Below are positions 46,280 through 56,080 of a DNA stretch of 64,000 nucleotides, piece by piece; the first letter of the stretch is position 1, and each line of letters begins with the position of its first letter. Both the position numbers and the translations under genes were made by a program. The DNA is from Yersinia entomophaga (GTDB taxonomy: Bacteria > Pseudomonadota > Gammaproteobacteria > Enterobacterales > Enterobacteriaceae): assembly GCF_001656035.1 (NCBI RefSeq), contig NZ_CP010029.1, positions 646,232-710,231 of the forward strand, read 5' to 3'. Below the pieces are notes generated by a model that saw nothing but the letters and a program-made list of their open reading frames with translations, was not told where the DNA came from and did no database searches.

Positions 46280-46612
46280 TTTTCGGAGGTTGACCCGATT
46301 TTGCGAACAGTGATTCAGATTCTTATCAGAGAGATTTAGCGTATCGAATTGATATTGTTATGTTTGAAATACAAGCAGCGTATTTAGAGCTAATTTTATC
46401 GCATCAGGATATTAAGTTTTTCACCAGGTGAGGCTTAAGGATAATAGTCCGTAGTGCAGAAATATGTTCTGGTATAAATAATAAATTGCAAAAAAATAAT
46501 GTCCGGTGTTATCAGTTCGAATGCCTCCATTGATATATAGACTTTTTATGGTTGTAAATAAAATAACCTTGCGGTTAGGTCGTCATCAATTAATGTTTTT
46601 TAATATATTTGG
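46280..46612. other. AT-rich intergenic region before the gsp remnant
   Basis: About 330 bp with low GC and no ORF. It lies where gspC-I would be if the secretion operon were complete; I could not recognise pieces of those genes here. Confidence 0.4.
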
Positions 46613-46890
46613 CGGCGATCATACTATCGCCTTTATCAGGGCTATCTTGAGCGATTAACGTGGCCGGTGGTTGATACGCCCGGCGGTGTGAAACCGTCGA
46701 TGCTGAAACTTATAGCAGCCAGTGAAATGAGCCTAAGATTCTATAACAGTAAGGTTTGGCTGGAAAGCTGGCAGACACCGCAGGCTATTCCGCTGGCGAT
46801 ACACATGACATTGCGCACGCCGTCATTCGCAAAATCGAACGAGTCTGGTTGTTGAAAGGCTCGCAAATGTTTTCAGAAAATCAATCATGA
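46613..46890 (+). pseudogene. gspJ: gspJ remnant (type II secretion pseudopilin), 3' part only
   Basis: The frame from 46613 reads YYRLYQGYLERLTWPVVDTP, then GGVKPSMLKLIAASEMSLRF, YNSKVWLESWQ and IPLAIHMTL. This is the middle and C-terminal pattern of GspJ pseudopilins (L-R-WPV...LRFY...W...P.AI). After THMT the frame breaks; in another frame HAVIRKIERVWLLKGSQMF runs to the TGA at 46888-46890, which overlaps the next gene start by ATGA as in intact gsp operons. The N-terminal prepilin peptide and first helix are missing. It is not functional. Confidence 0.7.
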
Positions 46891-47493
46891 ATTCGGCACC
46901 CAAACGCGGCATCGCGATGATCGTGGTGTTGGTGCGGCTGGGATATTGCGGAAAGTCTGTAGGCGTTTGTCGACAGTGATGCCTCGCTGCAAACCCGTCT
47001 GGCAGAGAGGACTGGGAGTCTCTGGTTTGCCCGATTCCTTTCTTTGCGCCTAAGCGCGGGTGAATATCAGCGAACTAAGTGCTATTCAGGGAATAGATGC
47101 GGATGTTTATCAAAGGCTTAATCCTCAGGTATGTACACTACCCATGACAAGACAAAGCATTAATGTTAATACCCTAAATGTCGCTCACAGTGTCATTCTG
47201 GAGGCATTATTTACCCCCGGCTTAGTGCCACTCAGGCGCAGATGCTGTTGCAGCAGCGGCCGGAAAAAGGATGGGAAAGCATAGAGCAGTTGTTGAGCGT
47301 CGCGCCATTAGCCGATGTGGATGCCAAAGTGAAAGCGCAGGTAAAGCCGATATTGAGCGTGAATAGCCGCTACTTTTGGCTGCGTTCCTGTATTGAGGTT
47401 AACGACGTGAGCTTGACCGTGCAGTCTTTGATCGTGCGCAATGGCGCACAAAAATTTGATGTGCTGTGGCATCAGACAGGAGAAGTGGAGTGA
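46887..47493 (+). pseudogene. gspK: gspK remnant with deletion, amber codon and frameshifts
   Basis: The ATG at 46887 opens NSAPKRGIAMIVVLV, the prepilin start of GspK. The reading then jumps, with loss of about 110 codons, to DIAESL-stop-AFVDSDASLQTRL, where a TAG (46963-46965) replaces the Trp of the E. coli ESLWEFIDED motif as I recall it. After further shifts, NISELSAIQGIDADVYQRLN, CTLPMTRQSINVNTLNVAHS and, after another shift, LLQQRPEKGWESIEQLL and YFWLRSCIEVNDVSLTVQSL match the GspK end, stopping at 47493. GspK caps the pseudopilus tip in type II secretion. The gene is clearly dead. Confidence 0.85.
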
Positions 47494-48698
47494 GTGAATC
47501 TCTGAATCTTTTTTTCCCCCTTGGCGAAGCGCAGCCGATCATATGGCGACGTGACTCGGAAACGCCTTTCGTACCAGAAACTAAAGGGGAATGGATTTCC
47601 CCATGGGCGGCGCAGGATATGTTGACGCAATGGCCGAAATTCGATGCGATTCGGGTGTTTTTCCCCGGAGAATGGGCTGGTGTTCGTAAAGTTGAATTGC
47701 CTAAAGTCTCCAAAAAACATGCAGAGAAAATCATCCCCGCACTGTTAGAGGAAGACTTATGCGAAGACATTGATGATTTACATTTTTCCATACTGGAAAT
47801 AGATGAAAAGCAGGCCACCGTTGCGGTGATTACTCATCAGAAAATGCATTATCTTACTCAGTGGCTACATCAGGGCGAAATATTGGCGACAACGTTATTG
47901 CCGGATTGGCTGGCGTTGCCGGAAGGCCATCTGCTGGTTAGTGGTGAACGCTGTCTGCTTCGCACCCATCAATGGCAAGGATGGAGCGCAGAATCGTCCC
48001 TGGCTCCGTACTTACTCAAGGCACAGTTACGTGACCGTGATTCAGTGAGCCAGCTCTGCGTCTACGGTGAGTTGCCTGCGGCACTGGCGTCGGCGCTGGA
48101 TTCGTGCGGTATTGAGAACACGGTATCAGGAACGCTGCCCGCGCCTCAGACTAGCGGTGCGGGTTTGCTCTGTGGCCGCTGGAAACCGCGAGTGAACTAT
48201 CAGAAACAGTGGGAGCGTTGGCGTCCGACGATGACGTCGTTAATAGTGCTTGTCGGTGTCATGACGGCGGAACGACTGGTGTCATTGTGGAGCATCACGG
48301 AACGCGCGCAGCAGACCCGCACGGCGGCCGAAGAGAGTTTCCTCCAATTGTTCCCCGAACAGCGGCGCATCGTCAATTTACGGGCGCAGCTCAATGCCGC
48401 GCTGCGGGAGCTGGGAAGTGGGACCGCAGAGGACGAACTGCTGGTGATTCTACCCTTGGTCGCAGAAACGCTTGAGTCTAAAGGAATACTGAAACAGATA
48501 GATGTTCAGGGAATTAAATTTGATCAACAGCGGCAGGAATTGTATCTCAGGCTGAGAGCCGCCGATTTTGCGACCTTTGAGGCGCTGCGGGAAGATCTGG
48601 CGACTGTTTTTTCCGTCAAACAAGATGCACTGCTGAAGGATAACGAGCGGGTTACAGGGGGAATGACTTTGAAAAGGAAGCAAAATCATGCGTCTTAA
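47490..48698 (+). CDS. gspL: GspL, type II secretion inner-membrane platform protein (orphan)
   Basis: The 402-residue ORF starts with GTG at 47490, overlapping the gspK stop (GTGA). The cytoplasmic actin-like part (about 1-235) includes IRVFFPGEWAGVRKVELPKVSKKHAEKIIPALLEEDL, typical of GspL. A single membrane helix (MTSLIVLVGVMTAERLVSL, about 250-268) and a periplasmic ferredoxin-like domain follow. In complete systems GspL links the ATPase GspE to the pseudopilus. Here gspE and other core genes are absent, so the protein can hardly act in secretion, although the frame remains open. It overlaps gspM by 11 bp. Confidence 0.82.
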   Translation: MSESLNLFFPLGEAQPIIWRRDSETPFVPETKGEWISPWAAQDMLTQWPKFDAIRVFFPGEWAGVRKVELPKVSKKHAEKIIPALLEEDLCEDIDDLHFSILEIDEKQATVAVITHQKMHYLTQWLHQGEILATTLLPDWLALPEGHLLVSGERCLLRTHQWQGWSAESSLAPYLLKAQLRDRDSVSQLCVYGELPAALASALDSCGIENTVSGTLPAPQTSGAGLLCGRWKPRVNYQKQWERWRPTMTSLIVLVGVMTAERLVSLWSITERAQQTRTAAEESFLQLFPEQRRIVNLRAQLNAALRELGSGTAEDELLVILPLVAETLESKGILKQIDVQGIKFDQQRQELYLRLRAADFATFEALREDLATVFSVKQDALLKDNERVTGGMTLKRKQNHAS

Positions 48699-49236
48699 TT
48701 TACGGCCTTTGTATCAACGGATGGTATCAAAGGGCATGTCCATCGGGGAAGGCATTCTGACGCAGCACTGGCAGCCTCGCTCAATTCGGGAGAAATGGCT
48801 GATTGGTGCCGCCCTCTGTAGCCTGATTTTGGGGGGATACTATTGGGGAATATGGCAGCCGCTAACCCGACAGATCGCGCTGCAAGAAGGGGTATTGCAA
48901 CAGCAACGAGCGTTGATTGCCAAAATGCGCGCCGCTGCACCGGAAATTAGCGCGTGGCGACAGCAAACCCCATCAGTGGCAAAGAACGCTTCTGTTACCT
49001 CATTATCACAAAGGGTCAGCACCAGCGCCGCCGAGCACAAGATTACGCTGAAGCGTATTCAGGAGCGGGAAGGGGTCGTTCAGATAGGGCTGGAACCCTT
49101 GCCCTTTAATTCTCTCTTGGATTGGTTGAATGGATTACGTCAGAAGTCGGGCGTTCGGGCGGTGCAGTTGGATATTGTCGCGGCAGACCAACCCGGAGTT
49201 GTCAAAGTGCAGCGGCTGGAGCTGGCGAAAATCTAA
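48688..49236 (+). CDS. gspM: GspM, type II secretion inner-membrane protein (orphan)
   Basis: The 182-residue protein has an N-terminal cytoplasmic segment, one membrane helix (WLIGAALCSLILGGYYWGIW, about 39-58), a coiled-coil-like stretch and a periplasmic ferredoxin-like domain with PFNSLLDWLNGLRQKSGVRAVQLDI, the hallmark of GspM. GspM pairs with GspL in the inner-membrane platform. It is open and overlaps gspL, but lies in a remnant whose other genes are missing or broken. Confidence 0.85.
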   Translation: MRLNLRPLYQRMVSKGMSIGEGILTQHWQPRSIREKWLIGAALCSLILGGYYWGIWQPLTRQIALQEGVLQQQRALIAKMRAAAPEISAWRQQTPSVAKNASVTSLSQRVSTSAAEHKITLKRIQEREGVVQIGLEPLPFNSLLDWLNGLRQKSGVRAVQLDIVAADQPGVVKVQRLELAKI

Positions 49237-49761
49237 GAAGACCGGTTCAGTGTTTATCGCTGAAAAATTGTGAGGTCAGTGCCGCAGGTAAACTGAACAT
49301 TAGCGGCCAGCGCGCGATGTAAAAATCATTCGAGCCGATGGTGTGCGTCAGGGAAAGTTAACCTAAGATTTGGCGCGCAAACGGGCAAGAGTCGCAATGA
49401 CGCTGTTTAGGCCGCCAATTCGCCAGCAACAACATTGGCCGTTTGTCCAGTCGCATGCTGGGATTGCGCACCTAATGCCAAACTTTTAGCATAAAACCCT
49501 TCGTTACATTTAATAGCTTGCTAAGATTCGTCCTAAAGCCGCCTTTCCCCTGTGGTTTCCGCTGATTTGGCGTATTTATCTTATTGCTGTCCTAAATGAC
49601 ATTGTGCAGACTCACTCCCGATAACAGAGGCGAGTCACGCACGCCGACGCCCGAAGTTCAAACTTACGAGGCCGCTGTCAGATTTATCGCCGTTAGGCGA
49701 AGGTACTGCGGTACGGAGTCTACGGCATAAATTGCGTGGTAACATTTTAGGAGGATTTCCT
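49237..49761. other. Intergenic region, possible scrap of a further gsp gene, and ycfJ promoter
   Basis: About 525 bp without an intact gene. Just after gspM, LKNCEVSAAGKLNISGQRAM-stop (about 49258-49321) resembles the end of a GspN-like protein, but this is too short to call. The right part carries the ycfJ promoter and its AGGAGG site at 49749-49754. Confidence 0.4.
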
Positions 49762-50301
49762 GTGAACAAATCAATGTTAGCAGGCGTGGGTATTGGTATA
49801 GCTGCCGCTCTGGGAATTGCCGCCGTGGCAAGTATGGATGTTTTTTCCAGCGGTCCTCAGTACGCACAGGTGATAGCCGCTACGCCAATAAAGGAAACGG
49901 TTAAAACGCCACGTAAAGAATGCCGCAATGTTACGGTAACTCACCGTAAACCGGTGCAGGATGAAAACCAAATTGCAGGATCGGTACTCGGCGCAGTCGC
50001 AGGCGGGGTATTGGGGCATCAAGTGGGTGGCGGTCGCGGTAAAGATATCGCCACCGTAGCAGGCGCGTTAGCCGGGGGTTACGCCGGTAACCGGGTGCAA
50101 AGCAATATGCAGGAAAGCGACACTTACACCACCACGCAGCAGCGTTGCCAGACGGTGTATGACAAATCGCAGAAAATGCTGGGATATGATGTCACCTACA
50201 AAATTGGCGATCAGCAGGGAAAAATTCGTATGGATCGTGATCCAGGTACGCAGATTCCTGTCGATAAAAATGGTCAACTGATTCTGAGTAATCGAGCATA
50301 A
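49762..50301 (+). CDS. ycfJ: YcfJ, glycine-zipper envelope protein
   Basis: The 179-residue protein matches E. coli YcfJ: NKSMLAGVGIGIAAALGIAAVASMDVF (signal or membrane segment), GPQYAQVIAATPIKETVKTPR, the glycine-zipper repeat GSVLGAVAGGVLGHQVGGGRGKDIATVAGALAGGYAGNR (about 83-125), and ML-GYDVTYKIGDQQGKIRMDRDPG. Glycine-zipper 2TM proteins are envelope proteins with no known activity. The start is GTG at 49762 with AGGAGG 7 nt upstream. Confidence 0.94.
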   Translation: MNKSMLAGVGIGIAAALGIAAVASMDVFSSGPQYAQVIAATPIKETVKTPRKECRNVTVTHRKPVQDENQIAGSVLGAVAGGVLGHQVGGGRGKDIATVAGALAGGYAGNRVQSNMQESDTYTTTQQRCQTVYDKSQKMLGYDVTYKIGDQQGKIRMDRDPGTQIPVDKNGQLILSNRA

Positions 50302-50530
50302 CGAAATATTTGTGGTCCAAGACCTCGTAACAAGAGCCCGCGGTGTAGTGTTAGTTCTGATCGTTTAATAGTCAGTCGGGGTGGTTATCCGCCCCTACCG
50401 TTAAGCGAGTGGCATTAGCATTGACGCGGGTTTCCTTCTGCCTTTCCCGCGCCAACACTATTCCCTACATCAATTATCTAGATAAATTCTTTATATCAAT
50501 AGTCATCGAGGCCACCTTATAACCGCGTGG

Positions 50531-53500
50531 TTAAGCGATACGGTGCTGTTCGAAAGAGGCCAGTAGTTCCTCAACAAATTTCAAACGTTTGGTCCGATCG
50601 CTTAAATCCTGCATAAACTTCAGCTTGGTTGGGCCTTCTAATCGGAATATCTGCGGCTGACGCTGCAATAAACCAATCAGATACACCGGATCGACCTTGT
50701 TTTTCTCGCCGAACTCGATAAAACCACCGCGTTCATTGCCTTCAATCCGTTTAATGCCCAGTTTTTGCGCATGTTGACGTAACGAAGCGGTTTGCAGCAG
50801 GAATCGCGCCGCATCCGGCAACAGACCGAAACGATCGATCAGTTCGACTTTCAGTTCATCCAGCTCGACGTCATCGCGGGCGCTGGCGATACGCTTATAG
50901 AATGAAAGCCTGATATTTACATCAGGAATAAAATCGTCGGGCAACAGCACCGGCATACGCATTTCGATTTCGGTCTGGTTGCTGGTGAGATCCTCCAGCG
51001 ACGGTTCGCGCCCTTCTTTCAATGCATCGACCGCGCTTTCCAATAGTTCCATATACAATGAGAAACCAATGGTCGTCATCTGGCCGCTTTGATCTTCCCC
51101 CAACAGTTCCCCCGCGCCACGAATTTCCAGATCGTGAGTCGCCAAAGCGAAACCGGCGCCGAGATCTTCCAGTGAAGCAATGGCTTCCAGCCGTTTTTTG
51201 GCATCGGTCGTCATGGCTTTCGGATTTGGCGTCAGCAGGTAAGCGTAGGCCTGGTGGTGAGAACGACCGACGCGGCCTCGTAGCTGATGCAACTGCGCCA
51301 GACCGAAGTGGTCGGCTCGCTCGATAATAATGGTATTGGCGCTAGGAATATCAATACCGGTTTCAATAATTGTGGTGCAGACCAAAACGTTAAAGCGTTG
51401 ATGATGGAAATCATTCATCACCCGTTCCAGATCCCGCTCACGCATCTGACCGTGGCCGATAGCAATGCGGGCTTCTGGCACCAGTTCCGCCAAACGTTGG
51501 GCTGCTTTCTCAATATTTTCAACGTCGTTGTACAGATAATAAACCTGCCCACCGCGTAATACTTCACGCAGAATGGCCTCGCGGACGACCAGATTGTCGT
51601 ATTCGCGCACAAAGGTTTTTACCGCCAAACGGCGCGCTGGCGGCGTGGCAATAATCGACAGGTCACGCATACCGCTCATCGCCATATTCAGCGTGCGGGG
51701 AATCGGCGTAGCGGTCAGCGTCAGAATGTCCACATCGGCGCGCATGGCCTTGATTCGCTCTTTGTGGCGCACGCCAAAGCGGTGTTCTTCATCCACAATC
51801 AGCAGGCCCAGATCTTTCCAGTGTAAATCACTTTGCAGCAATTTATGGGTGCCAATCAGAATATCGATTTTCCCTTCTGCCGCCTGCTCCAGAATCACCT
51901 GCTGCTCTTTTGCGCTGCGGAAACGAGAAAGCATTTCGATACGGACCGGCCAGGTAGCAAAACGGTCGCGGAAATTATCAAAATGCTGCTGCGCCAGCAG
52001 GGTGGTCGGCACTAATACTGCCACTTGCTTATTATTATTCACCGCAAGGAAAGCCGCGCGCATTGCCACTTCGGTTTTACCGAAGCCGACGTCACCACAC
52101 ACCAGACGGTCCATCGCCAACGGTTGGCACATATCGCTCAGCACCGCATTAATCGCCTGTTCCTGATCTGGCGTGGTTTCAAACGGGAAGCTTTGGCAGA
52201 ACAGCTGATATTGTTCGCGATCCTGTTTGAATTTAAAGCCGGACTTCACCGCACGCTGGGCGTAAATATCCAGCAGCTCGGCGGCTACGTCCCGAACTTT
52301 CTCCGCAGCTTTCTGACGGGCGCGGGTCCAAGCGTCACCGCCCAGTTTATGCAGCGGCGCGTTTTCATCGGCACCGCCAGAATAACGGCTGATGAGGTGC
52401 AGGGAGGATACAGGCACATACAGTTTGTCTTCCCCGGCATAGGTCAGAATCAGATATTCTGCTTTGATACCACCGGCTTCCAGCGTTGTCAGACCAAGAT
52501 AACGGCCAACGCCATGCTCCAGATGCACCACTGGCTGGCCGGGACGCAGTTCCGCCAGATTGCGAATCAGAGTATCGGTATTAATAGTGCGGCGATTATC
52601 CTGGCGGCGACGGCTTACGCGTTCACCGAGCAAATCGCTTTCGCAAATCAGCGCTAGCTGACGAATATGATCGAGAAAACCGCGTTCCGCCGCACCGATC
52701 ATCAAATAGTGACCGGTTTTTTTCACTTCATCCAAACGGGAAATCAGCGTCGGGCGTAATTTAATCCGGCCCAGTAAATCCTGTAGGGTTTCGCGTCGGC
52801 CTTCACTTTCTACCGAGAACACTACGCTGCCGCTGAAGCCTTCAATAAAGCGGCGCAGGTTATCTAACGGAGCTTTCGCCTGTGCCTGTACCGCGACGTC
52901 AGGCAACCCCTGATAATCCAGATTGGTGTTGGCGGCTTTTTTCGGCAGAACGTCAGTTTTAAGTTGAATGCGTGGCCAGTCTTTGAGCTCGCTAAACAGA
53001 CCGTCAGTCCGCAGCCACAGGGTTTCCGGTGCCAGCAAAGGCCGCATGGGGTCAATGCGACGGCTTTCATAACGCTGATTGACATCCTGCCAGAAACGCT
53101 CGGCGGCGGCTTCCAGATCGCCGGTATTCACCAATAAGGTGTTGTCCGGCAGGTAGCTAAATAGGGTGGGTAACGCCTGACTGAAAAATAGCGGTTGCCA
53201 GTACTCAATACCCGCAGGCCAGATGCCTTTGCTCACCTGCTGGTAAATATGTTCAGGGTCGCGTCGGACTTCAAACTGCTCGCGCCACTGGCTGCGAAAT
53301 AGCTCAATGGCGGCCTGATCAATAGGAAACTCATGAGCAGGCAATAAATTGATGTGTTCCACTTCCGACAGGGTGCGTTGAGAGTCAACGTCAAATACCC
53401 GCAGGCTGTCGATTTCATCATCAAAAAAATCAATGCGATAAGGTTCTTCGCTGCCCATTGGATATAAATCCAAAAGCGCTCCTCGGGTAGCAAATTCACC

Positions 53501-53977
53501 GTGTTCCATCACCTGATCTACGCTGCGGTAGCCAGCTTGCTCCAATTGGGAACGCAGTTTATCGCGAGATAAATGCTGGCCTTTTTTCATGACCAGCGCG
53601 TGACCGTGCAGGAATTCGTGAGGACAGACCCGCTGCATCAGCGTATTTACAGGAAGAATGATCACGCCGCGTTTCATCGCCGGTAACTGATACAGGCAAG
53701 ATAAACGGGTGGAAATAATATCCTGATGGGGGGAGAAACTGTCGTAAGGCAGCGTTTCCCAGTCGGATAAAGTCGTGACGCTGTGGGCAGTAAATTGCTG
53801 AATTTCATCCCGCAGGCGCAGGGCATTTTGCATATCCGGCGCGATTAACATCACCGGTCCCGGATGGCGTTCAATAATTTCGGCGCATTCGATGGCGCAG
53901 GCAGCGCCGGTTAATTGGCCTAACTGGCGTATATCGCCACGGCGCTCAGGTAATGAGTAACGGTATTGTTGGGACAT
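50531..53977 (-). CDS. mfd: Mfd, transcription-repair coupling factor
   Basis: The 1148-residue translocase (same length as E. coli) begins YRYSLPERRGDIRQLGQLTGAACA. It has the UvrB-homology region near the N-terminus, the RNA-polymerase-interacting domain with GQPVVHLEHGVGRYLGL, and a RecG-like motor: Walker A in CGDVGFGKTEVAMRAAF, DEEHRFGVRHKE, and motifs TLTATPIPRTLNMA and IETGIDIPSANTII. The C-terminal D7 domain regulates it. Mfd pushes stalled RNA polymerase off lesions and recruits UvrA. It diverges from lolC. Confidence 0.97.
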   Translation of the reverse strand: MSQQYRYSLPERRGDIRQLGQLTGAACAIECAEIIERHPGPVMLIAPDMQNALRLRDEIQQFTAHSVTTLSDWETLPYDSFSPHQDIISTRLSCLYQLPAMKRGVIILPVNTLMQRVCPHEFLHGHALVMKKGQHLSRDKLRSQLEQAGYRSVDQVMEHGEFATRGALLDLYPMGSEEPYRIDFFDDEIDSLRVFDVDSQRTLSEVEHINLLPAHEFPIDQAAIELFRSQWREQFEVRRDPEHIYQQVSKGIWPAGIEYWQPLFFSQALPTLFSYLPDNTLLVNTGDLEAAAERFWQDVNQRYESRRIDPMRPLLAPETLWLRTDGLFSELKDWPRIQLKTDVLPKKAANTNLDYQGLPDVAVQAQAKAPLDNLRRFIEGFSGSVVFSVESEGRRETLQDLLGRIKLRPTLISRLDEVKKTGHYLMIGAAERGFLDHIRQLALICESDLLGERVSRRRQDNRRTINTDTLIRNLAELRPGQPVVHLEHGVGRYLGLTTLEAGGIKAEYLILTYAGEDKLYVPVSSLHLISRYSGGADENAPLHKLGGDAWTRARQKAAEKVRDVAAELLDIYAQRAVKSGFKFKQDREQYQLFCQSFPFETTPDQEQAINAVLSDMCQPLAMDRLVCGDVGFGKTEVAMRAAFLAVNNNKQVAVLVPTTLLAQQHFDNFRDRFATWPVRIEMLSRFRSAKEQQVILEQAAEGKIDILIGTHKLLQSDLHWKDLGLLIVDEEHRFGVRHKERIKAMRADVDILTLTATPIPRTLNMAMSGMRDLSIIATPPARRLAVKTFVREYDNLVVREAILREVLRGGQVYYLYNDVENIEKAAQRLAELVPEARIAIGHGQMRERDLERVMNDFHHQRFNVLVCTTIIETGIDIPSANTIIIERADHFGLAQLHQLRGRVGRSHHQAYAYLLTPNPKAMTTDAKKRLEAIASLEDLGAGFALATHDLEIRGAGELLGEDQSGQMTTIGFSLYMELLESAVDALKEGREPSLEDLTSNQTEIEMRMPVLLPDDFIPDVNIRLSFYKRIASARDDVELDELKVELIDRFGLLPDAARFLLQTASLRQHAQKLGIKRIEGNERGGFIEFGEKNKVDPVYLIGLLQRQPQIFRLEGPTKLKFMQDLSDRTKRLKFVEELLASFEQHRIA

Positions 53978-54180
53978 AAGCAGTTAAGCAATCTCTTTGG
54001 TTCAGCACTGCGGCAATAACGATATTGCCTATCCTAGCATGCGATGACGCAAGGCTGTGGAATTGGCGCTATTTCTGGAATAAAAGCCGGAGATATAGGC
54101 TGTTAGTGGTTCCATAAAGCGGCGGTACGCTTTATTATCCTCGATCACTTTGCTTTAGCAACAGGATCTCAACAGATTTC

Positions 54181-55383
54181 ATGTATCAACCTGTCGCACT
54201 ATTTATTGGCCTGCGTTATATGCGCGGGCGTGCTTCTGACCGCTTTGGCCGCTTTGTTTCCTGGCTGTCCACCATTGGCATTACTTTGGGCGTGATGGCG
54301 CTGATAACGGTGTTATCGGTGATGAACGGCTTTGAACGGGACTTGCAGAATAATATTCTGGGGCTGATGCCACAGGCGTTGATTACTACGCCCAAAGGCT
54401 CTATCGACCCGGAAAAAATCCCCGCCTCGGCGCTAAAAGGGCTAAGCGGTGTCAGCGATATTGTGCCTTTGACCACCGGTGAAGTGGTGTTGCAAAGCCC
54501 GCGTAGCGTGAACGTCGGCGTGATGCTGGGTGTCAATCCCGAACAGCACGAACCCTTAACCAATTCGCTAGTGAATGTACATCTGCGTGATCTGCAACCG
54601 GGTCAATACAACCTGATTATGGGTGAAAAGCTGGCGGGAAAACTGGGCGTGAGTCGCGGTGAAACCATTCGCCTGATGGTGCCCAGTGCCAGCCAGTTTA
54701 CGCCGATGGGGCGCATTCCCAGCCAGCGTTTGTTTAACGTCATTGGCACTTTTGCCGCTGGCAGCGAAGTGGATGACTATCAATTGCTGGTGAATCAGCA
54801 GGATGCTTCTCGTCTGATGCGTTACCCGGCGGGGAATATCACTGGCTGGCGTTTGTTCCTCGATCAGCCGTTGCAGGTGGATTCTCTCAGCCAGCAAAAC
54901 CTGCCGGAAGGCACGGTGTGGAAAGACTGGCGCGAGCGTAAAGGCGAACTGTTCCAGGCTGTACGCATGGAGAAAAACATGATGGGGCTACTGCTGAGCC
55001 TGATCATCGCCGTTGCTGCGTTTAATATTATTACCTCACTGGGATTACTGGTGATGGAGAAGCAAGGGGAAGTGGCGATTCTGCAAACTCAAGGGCTTAC
55101 CCGACGCCAGATTATGCTGGTGTTTATGGTACAAGGGGCCAGCGCCGGGGTGATTGGCGCGTTGCTTGGCACGGGCTTAGGCATTTTACTCGCCAGCCAG
55201 CTCAATGTGCTGATGCCGGTTCTGGGCCTGTTGCTAGACGGCGCGGCGCTACCGGTTGCCATTAATCCGCTACAAGTGACGGTGATTGCGCTGTTGGCTA
55301 TGGCCATTGCGTTGCTGTCCACGCTTTATCCTTCCTGGCGCGCTGCCGCCGCTCAACCCGCTGAGGCTTTACGTTATGAGTAA
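54181..55383 (+). CDS. lolC: LolC, lipoprotein-releasing ABC transporter membrane subunit
   Basis: The 400-residue protein starts [38 protein letters not shown], closely matching LolC, and has four membrane helices (one N-terminal, three C-terminal) with a large periplasmic domain between. The periplasmic part includes the Hook region that docks LolA. With LolD and LolE it extracts outer-membrane lipoproteins from the inner membrane. The 3' end overlaps lolD by 8 bp. Confidence 0.96.
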   Translation: MYQPVALFIGLRYMRGRASDRFGRFVSWLSTIGITLGVMALITVLSVMNGFERDLQNNILGLMPQALITTPKGSIDPEKIPASALKGLSGVSDIVPLTTGEVVLQSPRSVNVGVMLGVNPEQHEPLTNSLVNVHLRDLQPGQYNLIMGEKLAGKLGVSRGETIRLMVPSASQFTPMGRIPSQRLFNVIGTFAAGSEVDDYQLLVNQQDASRLMRYPAGNITGWRLFLDQPLQVDSLSQQNLPEGTVWKDWRERKGELFQAVRMEKNMMGLLLSLIIAVAAFNIITSLGLLVMEKQGEVAILQTQGLTRRQIMLVFMVQGASAGVIGALLGTGLGILLASQLNVLMPVLGLLLDGAALPVAINPLQVTVIALLAMAIALLSTLYPSWRAAAAQPAEALRYE

Positions 55384-56080
55384 CCAACCTTTATTGCAGT
55401 GCGAAAACCTGTGCAAACGCTATCAGGAAGGACAACTTCATACCGACGTATTGCGTAATGTGACCTTTACCATTCAGCCGGGTGAAATGATGGCGATCGT
55501 CGGTAGCTCCGGCTCCGGCAAAAGTACGCTGCTGCATCTGCTGGGCGGATTAGATTCGCCAACCTCCGGCGAAGTCATTTATCAGGGGCGCTCACTGAGC
55601 CAGCTTTCTTCCGCCGCCAAAGCGGAGTTACGTAACCGCGAACTCGGTTTTATCTACCAGTTCCACCATTTGCTTCCAGACTTTACCGCGTTGGAAAACG
55701 TGGCGATGCCGCTGTTGATCGGCGGGACTAAACCGGCAGAAGCGCAAGATAAAGCGCGTGCCATGTTGGCGGCGGTGGGGCTGGAGCAGCGCAGTCAGCA
55801 TCGTCCTTCCGAGCTTTCCGGCGGTGAACGTCAGCGCGTGGCGATTGCCCGTTCACTGGTGAATAACCCATCGCTGGTGTTGGCGGATGAGCCAACCGGC
55901 AACCTCGATCAGCGCAACGCAGACAGTATTTTCAATCTGTTAGGTGAGCTGAACGTACGTCAGGGGACTGCGTTTCTGGTGGTTACTCATGATTTGCAGT
56001 TGGCAAATCGCATGAGCCGCCAACTGGAAATGCGTGACGGTCAGTTACAGCAAAATCTGACGTTGGTGGGAGCGGAGTAA
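55376..56080 (+). CDS. lolD: LolD, lipoprotein-releasing ABC transporter ATPase
   Basis: The 234-residue ATPase has Walker [24 protein letters not shown], the Q-loop [22 protein letters not shown], the signature [17 protein letters not shown], Walker [13 protein letters not shown] and the His switch VVTHD. LolD powers LolCE. The ATG at 55376 lies inside lolC and gives the usual length; the stop overlaps the lolE ATG by one base (TAATG). Confidence 0.97.
   Translation: MSNQPLLQCENLCKRYQEGQLHTDVLRNVTFTIQPGEMMAIVGSSGSGKSTLLHLLGGLDSPTSGEVIYQGRSLSQLSSAAKAELRNRELGFIYQFHHLLPDFTALENVAMPLLIGGTKPAEAQDKARAMLAAVGLEQRSQHRPSELSGGERQRVAIARSLVNNPSLVLADEPTGNLDQRNADSIFNLLGELNVRQGTAFLVVTHDLQLANRMSRQLEMRDGQLQQNLTLVGAE

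Noticed and set aside
46667..46855. Isolated 61-codon ORF starting MVDTPGGVKP as a separate gene
   Set aside because: It is a fragment of the gspJ remnant and its start is internal to the older frame.
49122..49322. ORF overlapping the end of gspM as a real gene
   Set aside because: It starts inside gspM in another frame. Only its last 20 codons resemble anything, and too weakly.
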